Source of the DNA: Pseudomonadota bacterium
GTDB lineage: Bacteria > Desulfobacterota > Syntrophorhabdia > Syntrophorhabdales > Syntrophorhabdaceae
Direction of reading: 5' to 3'
Assembly (NCBI GenBank): GCA_026388275.1
Contig: JAPLKB010000016.1
Location: 1 to 64,000 of the forward strand
Length of the DNA: 64,000 bases
The notes under the pieces are model-generated. The model had not been told where the DNA came from. It did not search any database and saw only the letters and a list, made by a program, of their open reading frames with translations. The position numbers and the translations under genes are program-made. Below are positions 43,646-51,485 of this stretch, piece after piece. The first letter of the stretch is position 1. Each line of letters opens with the position of its first letter.

Positions 43646-44905
43646 CTATCCCAGCGCGGCGTTCCAAACTTCGAAGTTGTAAGGGCCATTTTCCGATGGT
43701 TTGAAGATTGCCACATAAGTGAGAACATGCCAGCCGATGAATTCGCGATTCGCAGGATCGAATTTCACCTTGTTCCATGTCTTTCGCCAGGTTCCCGTAT
43801 TAAAATAGATTTTGTCCTGATTCGATCCGTCCGGCAGGGGCGTTTGATCCATGGGGATCATCAGGTAGTCATGGGTATGGCCATATACAATGAAACTGGC
43901 CTCGCCGGACCTGAACCTCGGTTCTGCGTAGGCATGCCGGTCATATCCTCCGGCCGCATCCTCCGGAAACCACTTTTCTTTAAGACCGGCGATCTTTTCC
44001 AGGGTCTTTTTTGATGTGTGCGACGAAAGCTGCAGGGCAATTTGCAAAAAGTCGACTATGTCAGGCCACAGAAACTTGTCCTGTTCCTTGATAAAAGGCA
44101 CTTCGAAAAAGGCGTCCACACAGGCGTCCCAAGCCTGTTCAATAACCCCACGGGCAGCCTCGTTTTCCGTTTTATTGGCCACCATGAGCACCCAGGAAGG
44201 TGCGTCGAGAAGCGGCCGAATGTTGTCCAATTCCTTGAGCTGTGCGGCAATCCGGTCTGCTTCCGCCTGTGTAACTGAACCCGTGGTAACCTGCTCATTC
44301 AGGCTCCTAATCACCTGCTCGGGATACTTGTTGAGCAATTCGATAACAATGGCGTCGCCAATCGAGGAAGCGTCGCGTTTACCCATGTAATTGAAGTCAT
44401 CATAAACATCGCCGTGCCGTGCAAAAACCTTGTAATCCGGCTCAAACAACTGGGAGGGAAAGGGATCGCTCCCGGCAATTCCCAGGGCCGCTGCCGCTGC
44501 CTTCCTGCAGGCGGGGTAGCGGTTGATCAGCCAATCGTGATTGCCGATAACATAGGTGATGTCGAAGGGGATCTTTTTCTTCTGGGCCCATTCCCGAAGG
44601 CCGAGAAGTTCCGCCACGGAATCCTCGTTGTTGCTAAGAATTCCATTAAGAATTTGTTGAACGATCGCCTCCTGTTTGGGCCCGGCGTCGTCCCATGGTC
44701 TGTCACTAGTGGAAAGCCATTTCGTGGATCGGATGATGTCAAAAATATCACCCAGTAGGACCAGCCGCATTTCTTCGGGAGGTTGAGGCTTCAAGGTATC
44801 CGCGAGTTTTCGAATATTTTCCGCAAAAATCCTGAATGCCGCGGGTTTGATGGTCTCTCCGGAACTGCCGTCAGTCATGTGGACATCACTCAAAAACACT
44901 AACAT
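43646..44905 (-). CDS. Calcineurin-like metallophosphoesterase
   Basis: A 419-residue cytoplasmic protein with the full set of metallophosphoesterase motifs: D7-x-H9 (SDVHMTDG), GDIFD, GNHDWL, a distal His and GHTHDYL. A dinuclear metal centre is expected. There is a long helical insertion (about residues 190-330) between the GNHD and GHTH parts. The substrate is not evident: phosphoprotein, nucleotide or nucleic acid are possible. It is GC-richer than its flanks and bounded on both sides by family B repeats, which suggests acquisition. AAGGAGG lies close upstream of the ATG. Confidence 0.87.
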   Translation of the reverse strand: MLVFLSDVHMTDGSSGETIKPAAFRIFAENIRKLADTLKPQPPEEMRLVLLGDIFDIIRSTKWLSTSDRPWDDAGPKQEAIVQQILNGILSNNEDSVAELLGLREWAQKKKIPFDITYVIGNHDWLINRYPACRKAAAAALGIAGSDPFPSQLFEPDYKVFARHGDVYDDFNYMGKRDASSIGDAIVIELLNKYPEQVIRSLNEQVTTGSVTQAEADRIAAQLKELDNIRPLLDAPSWVLMVANKTENEAARGVIEQAWDACVDAFFEVPFIKEQDKFLWPDIVDFLQIALQLSSHTSKKTLEKIAGLKEKWFPEDAAGGYDRHAYAEPRFRSGEASFIVYGHTHDYLMIPMDQTPLPDGSNQDKIYFNTGTWRKTWNKVKFDPANREFIGWHVLTYVAIFKPSENGPYNFEVWNAALG

Positions 44906-45138
44906 GGTTTTCCTCCTTTGAATATTGAAGGTTTATCCGCATCATTGCCACTCTTTCCGATACATCCATGACCTTATTCATTCCTTACTCGCAACACAGG
45001 TTTCAGCCGGAACAATACACGATCCGCCGCAAGTAATGATTAGAGCAGTGTTATGCTGTTCCTTTTGTACATTGTCAGCGCCCGACCCCTTTGTTTTCCT
45101 GTACTCCAATAAAGACATTTTTCAAAAGGGTTATATGC
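44906..45138. other. Spacer, no gene recognised
   Basis: No credible gene. It should hold the promoter of the minus-strand phosphoesterase gene. Confidence 0.4.
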
Positions 45139-45260
45139 TTTCGTTCACTGTGAACGAAAAATTTACTTAATTGGCCAAACCAAAGCCTGTATTGGCTTTA
45201 CAGAGATTTTACTTTTTGCTACAACATTTGTAGCAAACGCAACGGACACGTTGTCTGTAA
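45139..45260 (-). repeat. Hairpin repeat, family B copy 3
   Basis: Palindrome 45139-45159 (TTTCGTTCAC around a central T), perfect hairpin 45216-45236 (TTGCTACAA-CAT-TTGTAGCAA) and ACGGACA-CGT-TGTCTGT (about 45242-45258). The single-stranded parts match the 43.2 kb copy closely while most stems differ in both arms. Confidence 0.75.
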
Positions 45261-45312
45261 TCACACGAAATGATATAAAATCGATATTTTCGATCATCTT
45301 GTTCCAACCCAT
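45163..45312 (-). CDS. Possible 49-aa protein with hairpin-sequestered start
   Basis: An ATG at 45312 with AAAGGAGGT four bases upstream opens a 49-codon frame (MGWNKMIENIDFISFR, then overlapping the family B repeat). The ribosome binding site lies in the loop and stem of ATAGACAC..GTGTCTAT (45311-45318 with 45330-45337), so initiation could be controlled by structure. The gene sits 42 bp downstream of the ParE-like toxin gene on the same strand. No function recognised; it may be a decayed remnant. Confidence 0.3.
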   Translation of the reverse strand: MGWNKMIENIDFISFRVITDNVSVAFATNVVAKSKISVKPIQALVWPIK

Positions 45313-45354
45313 AGACACCTCCTTTCTGTGTGTCTATGAATTAATACTAAAGTG

Positions 45355-45666
45355 TTATCTGTGTCCCCGTTCGGTCATTTCTCTTGTTTTCCAATAATCA
45401 GGCGCTCTGTTTAGATGCATGACGGCAATTATAAATATTTCCTCATTGGTGGTTTGATATATAACACCGTATGGGAAGCGCTTCATCAAGCACCTTCTGG
45501 TATTTGCTGACAGAGGCGGCCATGCATTTGGAAATGATATAATATTTTGAATTGCCAAATGAATCTCTTTCGCAAATGATAGACCAAGACCACCCTGGCA
45601 TTCATTGTAGTAGTCCACAGCTTGATTCAACTCTTTTTCCGCTGTTGGATGAAAAGAATACTTCAA
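45355..45666 (-). CDS. ParE/RelE-type toxin
   Basis: A 103-residue RelE/ParE-superfamily toxin. It starts KYSFHPTAEKELNQAVDYYN and ends with the FIIAVMHLNRAPDYWKTR strand-helix typical of ParE (gyrase poison or mRNA nuclease). Its ATG overlaps the antitoxin stop by 4 bp, the normal antitoxin-first order. The last bases overlap a REP-like motif (GTCCCCGTTCGGTCA) that also occurs after the PPOX-fold gene at 26.5 kb. Confidence 0.9.
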   Translation of the reverse strand: MKYSFHPTAEKELNQAVDYYNECQGGLGLSFAKEIHLAIQNIISFPNAWPPLSANTRRCLMKRFPYGVIYQTTNEEIFIIAVMHLNRAPDYWKTREMTERGHR

Positions 45667-45890
45667 GAACCGGTCCTGTCGAGTATTTTTCTAAATACCT
45701 GATCTCCTGGTATCGTTTCTGCCTTGCCTTTTCTTATTTCTTCAACCCGCTTCTCTGCCTCTTTTGCCCACAGTTTGTCTATCTCAGTCCGAGTGGGATT
45801 TAAACTTTGCAGAAGCTTGTCTACAAGTAATGTTCTTGTTTCTACAGGCAATGAAATAGCCTCATCAAAAAGCTCTTCGGTTTTAATCAT
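45663..45890 (-). CDS. Antitoxin, putative addiction module component family
   Basis: A 75-residue protein of the addiction-module-component family (TIGR02574-like). It has a helical ALPVE-type N-terminus (SLPVETRTLLVDKLLQSL), then EIDKLWAKEAEKRVEEIRKG, and ends with PGDQVFRKI. It should bind and silence the downstream ParE-like toxin and repress its own promoter. AGGAGGT stands just upstream of the ATG. Confidence 0.88.
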   Translation of the reverse strand: MIKTEELFDEAISLPVETRTLLVDKLLQSLNPTRTEIDKLWAKEAEKRVEEIRKGKAETIPGDQVFRKILDRTGS

Positions 45891-46012
45891 GTTACCTCCT
45901 TGTCGAATCTATTCTTCTATTATATCATGTTTCCCCGATGTGCGGTGATATCATTCTTTTGGTTACATAACACAAAGGTGCAGCGAACGTGGGCTGGGTT
46001 TTGGTTTCATAT

Positions 46013-46537
46013 CTATTTCTCAATTGAAATATTGAAGGACGTCCCCATGTCCCCTTTCCTGTATTCAAACCTTTTTGCTTCTATCTCCATTATTTCTTCC
46101 AGCTTCTGAGTATTGAATACTAAAACAAAGCCGCCTCCAGATCCATAACCACGCCACTGACTCAATAGCCCATTGTTGTTGATGTGAGGATTTTTGTGCT
46201 GCCCGCAGAATGAAAGAATATAGATTTCATGACCAGTCGCGCGGTATTGTGCACCAACGACTACTTCCGCGTCGTGCTGAATAATTTGGCCCAGGCCACC
46301 TTTCCGGCTAATTTTCTCTTCTATGTGTGGAGATTGCTTAACAAATTTCTCGTATGCTTCACGCACATAGGGAAGAATCAAGGATACCAGTTTGTCCCTG
46401 AAAAAAACGATCTCTGAATAATCGTTAAGAAATTTGTAGTGAGTTGCCCACAGAGTTTGGGTTTTCAGGATTCCGAGTAACCCATCCCAAGTGGTGTAGT
46501 GATACAGTTTCTCATAGATGTCAGATGTCTTTTCCAT
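46013..46537 (-). pseudogene. DUF2971 protein, apparently truncated at the C-terminus
   Basis: A 174-residue frame with the DUF2971 opening LYHYTTWDGLLGILKTQTLW and the core SFCGQHKNPHINNNGLLSQWRGYG. Family members are usually 230-300 residues. Here the frame ends KGDMGTSFNISIEK, where the DNA turns into a REP/RAYT-like motif (GGGGACGTCCTTCAATATTTC). A similar motif is found near 43.57 kb, so an insertion has probably replaced the C-terminus. DUF2971 genes are frequent in defence and accessory islands. Function unknown. Confidence 0.65.
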
Positions 46538-46650
46538 CTCTTTCCTCTTTTATTGGGCACTTAACGCCACGCATCACCGGCGGCAAAAAGCAGAGCGACT
46601 AAAGGAGCGGCGCTTTTTGCTGTCCGGGTGTATGCAATTGTTAGCACTTT

Positions 46651-47636
46651 TCATTGCAGCTCAGCCCAACGAAACAGCGCCATCTCGATTTCTGATAGTC
46701 TCCAAAGACCTGAATTCGATAAGTTGTCATAAGGTTTCTTAATTTGTTGCTTTTCTAACCGGCCCTTCAGATTATTTAAAAGCTTCAAGAATTCGAGATA
46801 GCCATCTACCATACTGTTGATATGTCCGTCATTTATCTTGCGCAGTAGGTTCCGCTTTAATAGAGCGCCGCGAATTCTTGAATCAAGCGCGCCATATTTT
46901 TCCGGTGCCATAAAGCGCAAAAATTTTGATGCGTAAGTTAAACCAAGACCTGGCAGCGAAAGCGAGCTTGTGATTGCCCTTTGTGGAGCATCCAGGTTGG
47001 CAATAATCTCTTGAACCAGTTGGAGGAGATTTATCTCTCCACTTCCATCATTGAATTTCTGTAACACTCCGTTCTGGCTTCCACCCCACTCAATCATTTC
47101 TTGAATCAGGTACTTGGAAGCGGTGTTCTGCTCCAATGAGTTATTACGCAACCAGATAAACCTTTTTTCGAGAGAATCTATCCAATGAAAGTCTGGATAT
47201 GAATCGGCTGGATACCCGAATAATTTATGTTTTCCATTCCAAGAATATTGTTGGTAATAATCTGGAAATCTTGTTAATTTCAATGACTGTTTCATTTGCA
47301 GGCCAATAGAGATTTCCGGCTTTTTTTCTTTTTGGGGTTTGGATACGTTGACATCAACTGCAACACCTCCAGCCACAACAAATTTCCAATCATTAATGAC
47401 GCTTTTTATGTCGGGATATTTCCTCGGGTCACCATCTCCGGAACCTGACACACTTGAGACATTTTCGGGGATGCAATATTTCTGCAAAAACTTCAATGTG
47501 GCGTAATACTTACCCGAATCTGTGGCATCCAAAATATCATCGGCTATTTTATATACAGCATGATATCCGAATACCTCTTCCAGACAATCTGGATATTTCC
47601 TTATATATATTCATTTATTTTTTCTTGATTAGTCAT
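46651..47636 (-). pseudogene. HhH-like hypothetical protein with a frameshift in an AT-repeat near its start
   Basis: The main frame (46651-47532) encodes 293 residues. A central LPGLGLTYASKFLRFMAPEKYGALDSRI is like the helix-hairpin-helix part of the 8-oxoguanine glycosylase fold, but no catalytic Lys/Asp pair is certain. Upstream of the TTG at 47532 the frame stays open back through AVYKIADDIL and RKYPDCLEEVFGYH to an ATATATAT tract near 47603-47610. With one TA unit fewer the reading would join MTNQEKINEYI from an ATG at 47636. The gene is therefore broken, phase-variable or mis-sequenced there. Confidence 0.55.
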
Positions 47637-47728
47637 GTTTTTATCCAACTGCTTATGTGTTCGTGCTAACACCCTTGTCAGCCAGAGCTCGCTTTATGGG
47701 CGATTGGCTGCACCAAGTGGTTCGGCGG

Positions 47729-48781
47729 TCATTCCTTCAAGCCATGCTTTTTGATCGCTTCCACAACATCTTCAATCCAATCCAGCACAGCCGAGACTTC
47801 AGCTTCAGAAAAGCTTCGATTAATCGGACATTTCAGTTCTCGACCTGCCGGGCTGAACAGACGCGTTGCCTGGGCCTTTCTTCGAAGCTCTTTGATGACG
47901 TCTTCAGGTACTGCCGTCTTGCTTGTCATGCTGCCTTGACCGGCCATGCTAGTGTAAACCGACTGTTTGTAAACGGCTCCAATTGGATAGCCGTAGCAGA
48001 CGGCAACGTGGGTACCGTCAAGATCGACATTGAGGGAGAAACCCTTGGTTCCCCAATGAATGGGCATGAATTTGTCTTTTGCGAGTGCCAGTATTCGCGA
48101 AAAGACGGCTTTGCCGTTGTCGTCGAGTGAGGATAGAAAAGCCCCCTCGGTAACCGTTGGCAAGGAACCCGAAGCCACTTGGGAGGGTTTGTCAGCTTCA
48201 TTGCCGACGACAATCTCCTGCGACAGAAGGCGTGTCCCGCCTTCGCCTTGAAAAAAGGTGAACTCGACACAGGTAACCTTAATTCCCTTAGACCGAAGAA
48301 AAGAAGCCGTTTGTCTTATCTCAGGCGTGACCCGCTGGCCTACAATCACCACCCGTTGGTCCTTATTGAAGGCGATGGCTTCGTCAAGGCCAAGCTCGAA
48401 ATATGCCCGGTGGTGTTCTGCCAGGTTCAATGACTCGTCATTAAGGTACAAGCGGAGTATACCCTCAAGCTGTCCGGTATCAAGACGCGCAGCGAAGGAC
48501 GCATATTCAAGCGCCTGCGCGAGCGTGTCGCGCGGTGTTCTATTCCTCTTCAATTCGACAACGACAACTGTTCCCTGCCTGTCAACGCCTACGAGGTCAA
48601 TAAAACCTCCGAAATTCGTGACGACCTGACGACCGATGATAAGGATTTTGCCATCTTCGACAATGCCGTCGGGATTGGTCTCAAGCCAGCCTTCTAGCAC
48701 GGCCTCTTCATGGTCTACGTGGAAAGGTGTCTGTACGTATTCGCCAAACTTGCCGTTGCTATGTATGCCGAAGAGTCTCAT
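47729..48781 (-). CDS. NucS-like PD-(D/E)xK endonuclease
   Basis: A 350-residue protein with a nuclease core near the N-terminus: D62 in GGFIDLVGVD and E76-L-K78 in VVVVELKRN, the NucS/DUF91 arrangement. It is followed by QALEYASFA and a C-terminal domain (about residues 215-350) that I do not recognise. NucS proteins cut mismatched or branched DNA; in accessory regions such nucleases often serve in defence. A small gene lies 1 bp upstream in the same operon. The GC-rich codons differ from the AT-rich genes just downstream. Confidence 0.78.
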   Translation of the reverse strand: MRLFGIHSNGKFGEYVQTPFHVDHEEAVLEGWLETNPDGIVEDGKILIIGRQVVTNFGGFIDLVGVDRQGTVVVVELKRNRTPRDTLAQALEYASFAARLDTGQLEGILRLYLNDESLNLAEHHRAYFELGLDEAIAFNKDQRVVIVGQRVTPEIRQTASFLRSKGIKVTCVEFTFFQGEGGTRLLSQEIVVGNEADKPSQVASGSLPTVTEGAFLSSLDDNGKAVFSRILALAKDKFMPIHWGTKGFSLNVDLDGTHVAVCYGYPIGAVYKQSVYTSMAGQGSMTSKTAVPEDVIKELRRKAQATRLFSPAGRELKCPINRSFSEAEVSAVLDWIEDVVEAIKKHGLKE

Positions 48782-48782
48782 G

Positions 48783-49028
48783 TCATTTCCTCAATTCGTT
48801 AAGCTTTGCGACGTTCCATTGTCCTAGGATTCTCAGGAGTTCGCCGGCATCATTGAATTTCTTCACCTCACCTGTATCGGCATGGGTAGCTTGCCCCTTG
48901 ATCCATAAACGAGCCGATTCAGAGTCGAATTCGTCTTTTACCTTTTCCAATGACCAAAGATTGATCTTAACGGTGAGGCCTGAATTGCCTTTTCGCATTG
49001 TCACATGTGAATCTTCAGTTTTTCTCAT
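48783..49028 (-). CDS. Small hypothetical protein preceding the NucS-like gene
   Basis: An 81-residue protein from the ATG at 49028 (CGGAGGAAA upstream; a 5' extension to 49049 is less likely). The sequence reads MRKTEDSHVTMRKGNSGLTV, then KINLWSLEKVKDEFDSESAR and a WIKGQATHADTGEVKKFNDA part with polar strands. No family recognised. Its stop is 1 bp before the nuclease start, so a stoichiometric partner, inhibitor or specificity subunit is possible. Confidence 0.7.
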   Translation of the reverse strand: MRKTEDSHVTMRKGNSGLTVKINLWSLEKVKDEFDSESARLWIKGQATHADTGEVKKFNDAGELLRILGQWNVAKLNELRK

Positions 49029-49277
49029 GATTTTCCTCCGTCCCAACAATTAATATACGAATATCGTTTTTATTTCAATACTACATGAATTGATTAAGGA
49101 AATACAAGCAATAAATGTGTAATTTTCTTTCTTTTTATTACATGGTATTCCCTTTTAGTGATAATAAATACCAAAAACTAATATCGTAATTTACGGTGAT
49201 TGTGGCAAAGGAGAGTCTATAGCGGATTTTGCTATAACTTCGGATATTATTAAATAATTTCTGTTGGTAATGAACCT
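49029..49277. other. AT-rich spacer upstream of the nuclease operon
   Basis: No gene or repeat recognised; it probably holds the promoter of the small-gene/NucS operon. Confidence 0.4.
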
Positions 49278-49400
49278 CCCCGCAGCAAGCTGCGGGATAT
49301 CATCGGAAAGAGGCTCATATCCCCCTCACCCCGCCCTCTCCCCCGGAGGGGCGAGGGAAAGTAGTAACCCTGCAACAAGCTGCAGGGAATCGTTTGGATT
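49278..49400. repeat. C/G-rich hairpin repeat, family C copy 2
   Basis: CCCCGCAGCAAGCTGCGGG, then TCCCCCTCAC, GCCCTCTCC, GAGGGGCGAGGGA and CCTGCAACAAGCTGCAGG, in the same order as 14256-14390. Stem bases differ between copies. Confidence 0.65.
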
Positions 49401-49472
49401 GAAAAAAGCCATGAATCGCAGGAAAATAAGTAACTGCTTTATATTTTCCCCTTATCTGCCGATAAGTCTTTT

Positions 49473-49691
49473 ATGGCAACAACAATCCGCATCGAAGCAA
49501 AGTCGGTAACCATTTCAAACGACTTCAAGCTTTTCAGGGGAAAGGTGTGGGAAGGTACAATAGAAGAGGCGATAAGCAACTGGGTAGGAAAAAGATTCAC
49601 CCGTCTTGATTCCAGGTGTATTGTACGAAGGGACTTTCTGAATGCCCAGGGCACTTTCAAACAGGGTATAAAGCAAACAGTTATTCAATAA
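49473..49691 (+). CDS. Possible small protein, 72 aa
   Basis: A frame starting MATTIRIEAKSVTISNDFKL with little upstream Shine-Dalgarno support. Composition is protein-like (balanced charged and hydrophobic residues), but no family is recognised. An inverted repeat CTGAATCAAT-CCTTA-ATTGATTCAG (49712-49736) follows its stop by 21 bp and might end the transcript. A minus-strand frame covers the same region. Confidence 0.25.
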   Translation: MATTIRIEAKSVTISNDFKLFRGKVWEGTIEEAISNWVGKRFTRLDSRCIVRRDFLNAQGTFKQGIKQTVIQ

Positions 49692-49885
49692 ACAAATATC
49701 TTATTCCAACGCTGAATCAATCCTTAATTGATTCAGGAAGATTCTTTCCTCACAAAAACAAATGGTAGTGTATAAATTGCGACAGACGCTTTTTGCCTAT
49801 TAGCATATATTTCTAAAAATCTGGAAAGCTTGCTGAAACCTATTTAAGAAAAAACCGAAATATACCAAAAGAACTATATTTTACT

Positions 49886-49919
49886 TCCGGTTTCACATAA
49901 GCGCTTATGTGAAACCGGA
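49886..49919. repeat. 34-bp perfect palindrome
   Basis: Each 17-base arm reads TCCGGTTTCACATAAGC and its complement, with no loop. No T-run on either side. It lies 6 bp from the next repeat element and about 180 bp beyond der. It could be a dyad operator, a cruciform-forming site or the end of another element. Confidence 0.9.
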
Positions 49920-49925
49920 TTGAGT

Positions 49926-50063
49926 GGGCACCAGCATGGAAGCAATACAGCAGATGTGGATGGGCTGTAAGCCTTGCAGGCCGGAGGCGTACTCAATGTA
50001 CGTCGAAGGATCGCAAGGCGAAGCAGATCGCCGCAGATGGGTATTGCAATCATGCTGGTGCCC
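49926..50063. repeat. MITE-like element, 138 bp
   Basis: Terminal inverted repeats 49926-49948 and 50041-50063 match at 20 of 23 positions (GGGCACCAGCATG..GCAATAC). The interior GGCGTACTCAATGTACGTCG and GCGAAGCAGATCGCCGCAGA has the same plan as the 18.06 kb element. It sits 32 bp after the der stop. Confidence 0.8.
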
Positions 50064-50095
50064 GTTCAAAGAAAAAACCCGAAACAGCAATGTCG

Positions 50096-51412
50096 CTATT
50101 TCTTCCTGAACACCAACCGTATAGGCGCACCCATGAAGCTGAATTTATCGCGGAGTGAGTTCTCAAGATATCTCTTGTAATGTTCGGGTATGAACTTGGG
50201 ATAATTTGAGAAAAGCATGAAGGTCGGCGGCGAGGTCTTGGTCTGGCTTGCATAGAATATCTTTAGCTGTTTACCCTGGACATGCGGGAGACTTACCCTT
50301 TGGATAGATTCTTCAATGGCTTTATTCAGCTTTGGCGTGCCTATCTCTTTTTCCATCTGGCCATGTATCCTCAAATCCGTATCAATAATACCCCCTATGT
50401 TCAATCCGGTTACAGCAGATACGAAAATCACCGGAGAAAATGAGGCATGGGGAAGTTTTTCTAAGACCATCTTTTTATAGACTTTTGTGTCCATTTCTCC
50501 CTTTACAAGGTCCCATTTATTGACAACAATGCACAGACCCTTGCCCCGCGATACAACTGTATGGGCAATGCCTGCGTCCTGATGGGTTACCCCCTCCTGG
50601 GCATCTATGATCAGATTTATTATGTTTGCCCTGTCTATGCTGTGAATGGCGCTTGATACGGAATGTTCTTCAACCTTTACGGAGACCTTGCTTTTTCTCC
50701 GTAGCCCTGCAGTATCAATAAGTATGACCTCATTGTCTTTATAAAGTATCTTAGAATCGATGGAATCCCTTGTAGTTCCGGGTATGTCGCTTACGATCAT
50801 CCGCTGAGACCCGAGCAGTTTGTTCGTAATGGAGGATTTTCCTGTATTCGGCTTCCCCACAATAGCAATGCGAATTCCCGACGTCGGTTCAGCCTCCGGC
50901 GAAGGCTGAAATCCCTGATTGTTGACTACATCGCATATTTCATCCAGCAGCTCCCCGATCCCTATGCCGTGGAGGGCGCTGATCGTAAAAATCTTTTCTA
51001 CGCCCAGCTCGTAAAATTCGGCTGAAGCGGTCTCTGTTTTGTTGGAATCAACCTTGTTTATCACATAAATAACCGGTTTATCATGTTTTCTCAAATCCGT
51101 TGCAATTTCTTTGTCCTGCGGAAGAAGGCCGTCCTTGCCGTCCAGAATAAAGATAATGGCCGTAGATTCTTCCATAGACACATGTATCTGTTCCTTTACC
51201 AACCGGAAAATGCTGTCTTCCGAGGAAGGTTCGAAGCCTCCGGTATCAACAAGGATAAAATTGTTCCCGTCAAACTCGAACTCCCCGTAATTTCTGTCCC
51301 TTGTAACACCAGGTGAATCTTCTATTATTGCCTTCCTGTAACCGATAATCCTGTTGAAGAAGGTGGATTTGCCTACGTTCGGCCTGCCGACGATACTTAT
51401 AATAGGTTTCAT
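50096..51412 (-). CDS. der: Ribosome biogenesis GTPase Der (EngA)
   Basis: A 438-residue GTPase with two tandem G domains (G1 motifs GRPNVGKST and GKPNTGKSS; G3 DTGG and DTAG; G4 NKVD and NKWD) and the C-terminal KH-like domain (KQLKIFYASQTKTSPPTFML). It acts in 50S subunit maturation and is essential in most bacteria. It is the last gene of the minus-strand housekeeping run, after the MFS gene. AAAGGAG precedes the ATG. Confidence 0.96.
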   Translation of the reverse strand: MKPIISIVGRPNVGKSTFFNRIIGYRKAIIEDSPGVTRDRNYGEFEFDGNNFILVDTGGFEPSSEDSIFRLVKEQIHVSMEESTAIIFILDGKDGLLPQDKEIATDLRKHDKPVIYVINKVDSNKTETASAEFYELGVEKIFTISALHGIGIGELLDEICDVVNNQGFQPSPEAEPTSGIRIAIVGKPNTGKSSITNKLLGSQRMIVSDIPGTTRDSIDSKILYKDNEVILIDTAGLRRKSKVSVKVEEHSVSSAIHSIDRANIINLIIDAQEGVTHQDAGIAHTVVSRGKGLCIVVNKWDLVKGEMDTKVYKKMVLEKLPHASFSPVIFVSAVTGLNIGGIIDTDLRIHGQMEKEIGTPKLNKAIEESIQRVSLPHVQGKQLKIFYASQTKTSPPTFMLFSNYPKFIPEHYKRYLENSLRDKFSFMGAPIRLVFRKK

Positions 51413-51485
51413 ATGCTCCTTTTATACTAAATTTATTAGCATTATAACATTGACAAAGCATGTATAATGGAAATTTCTTTACTGT

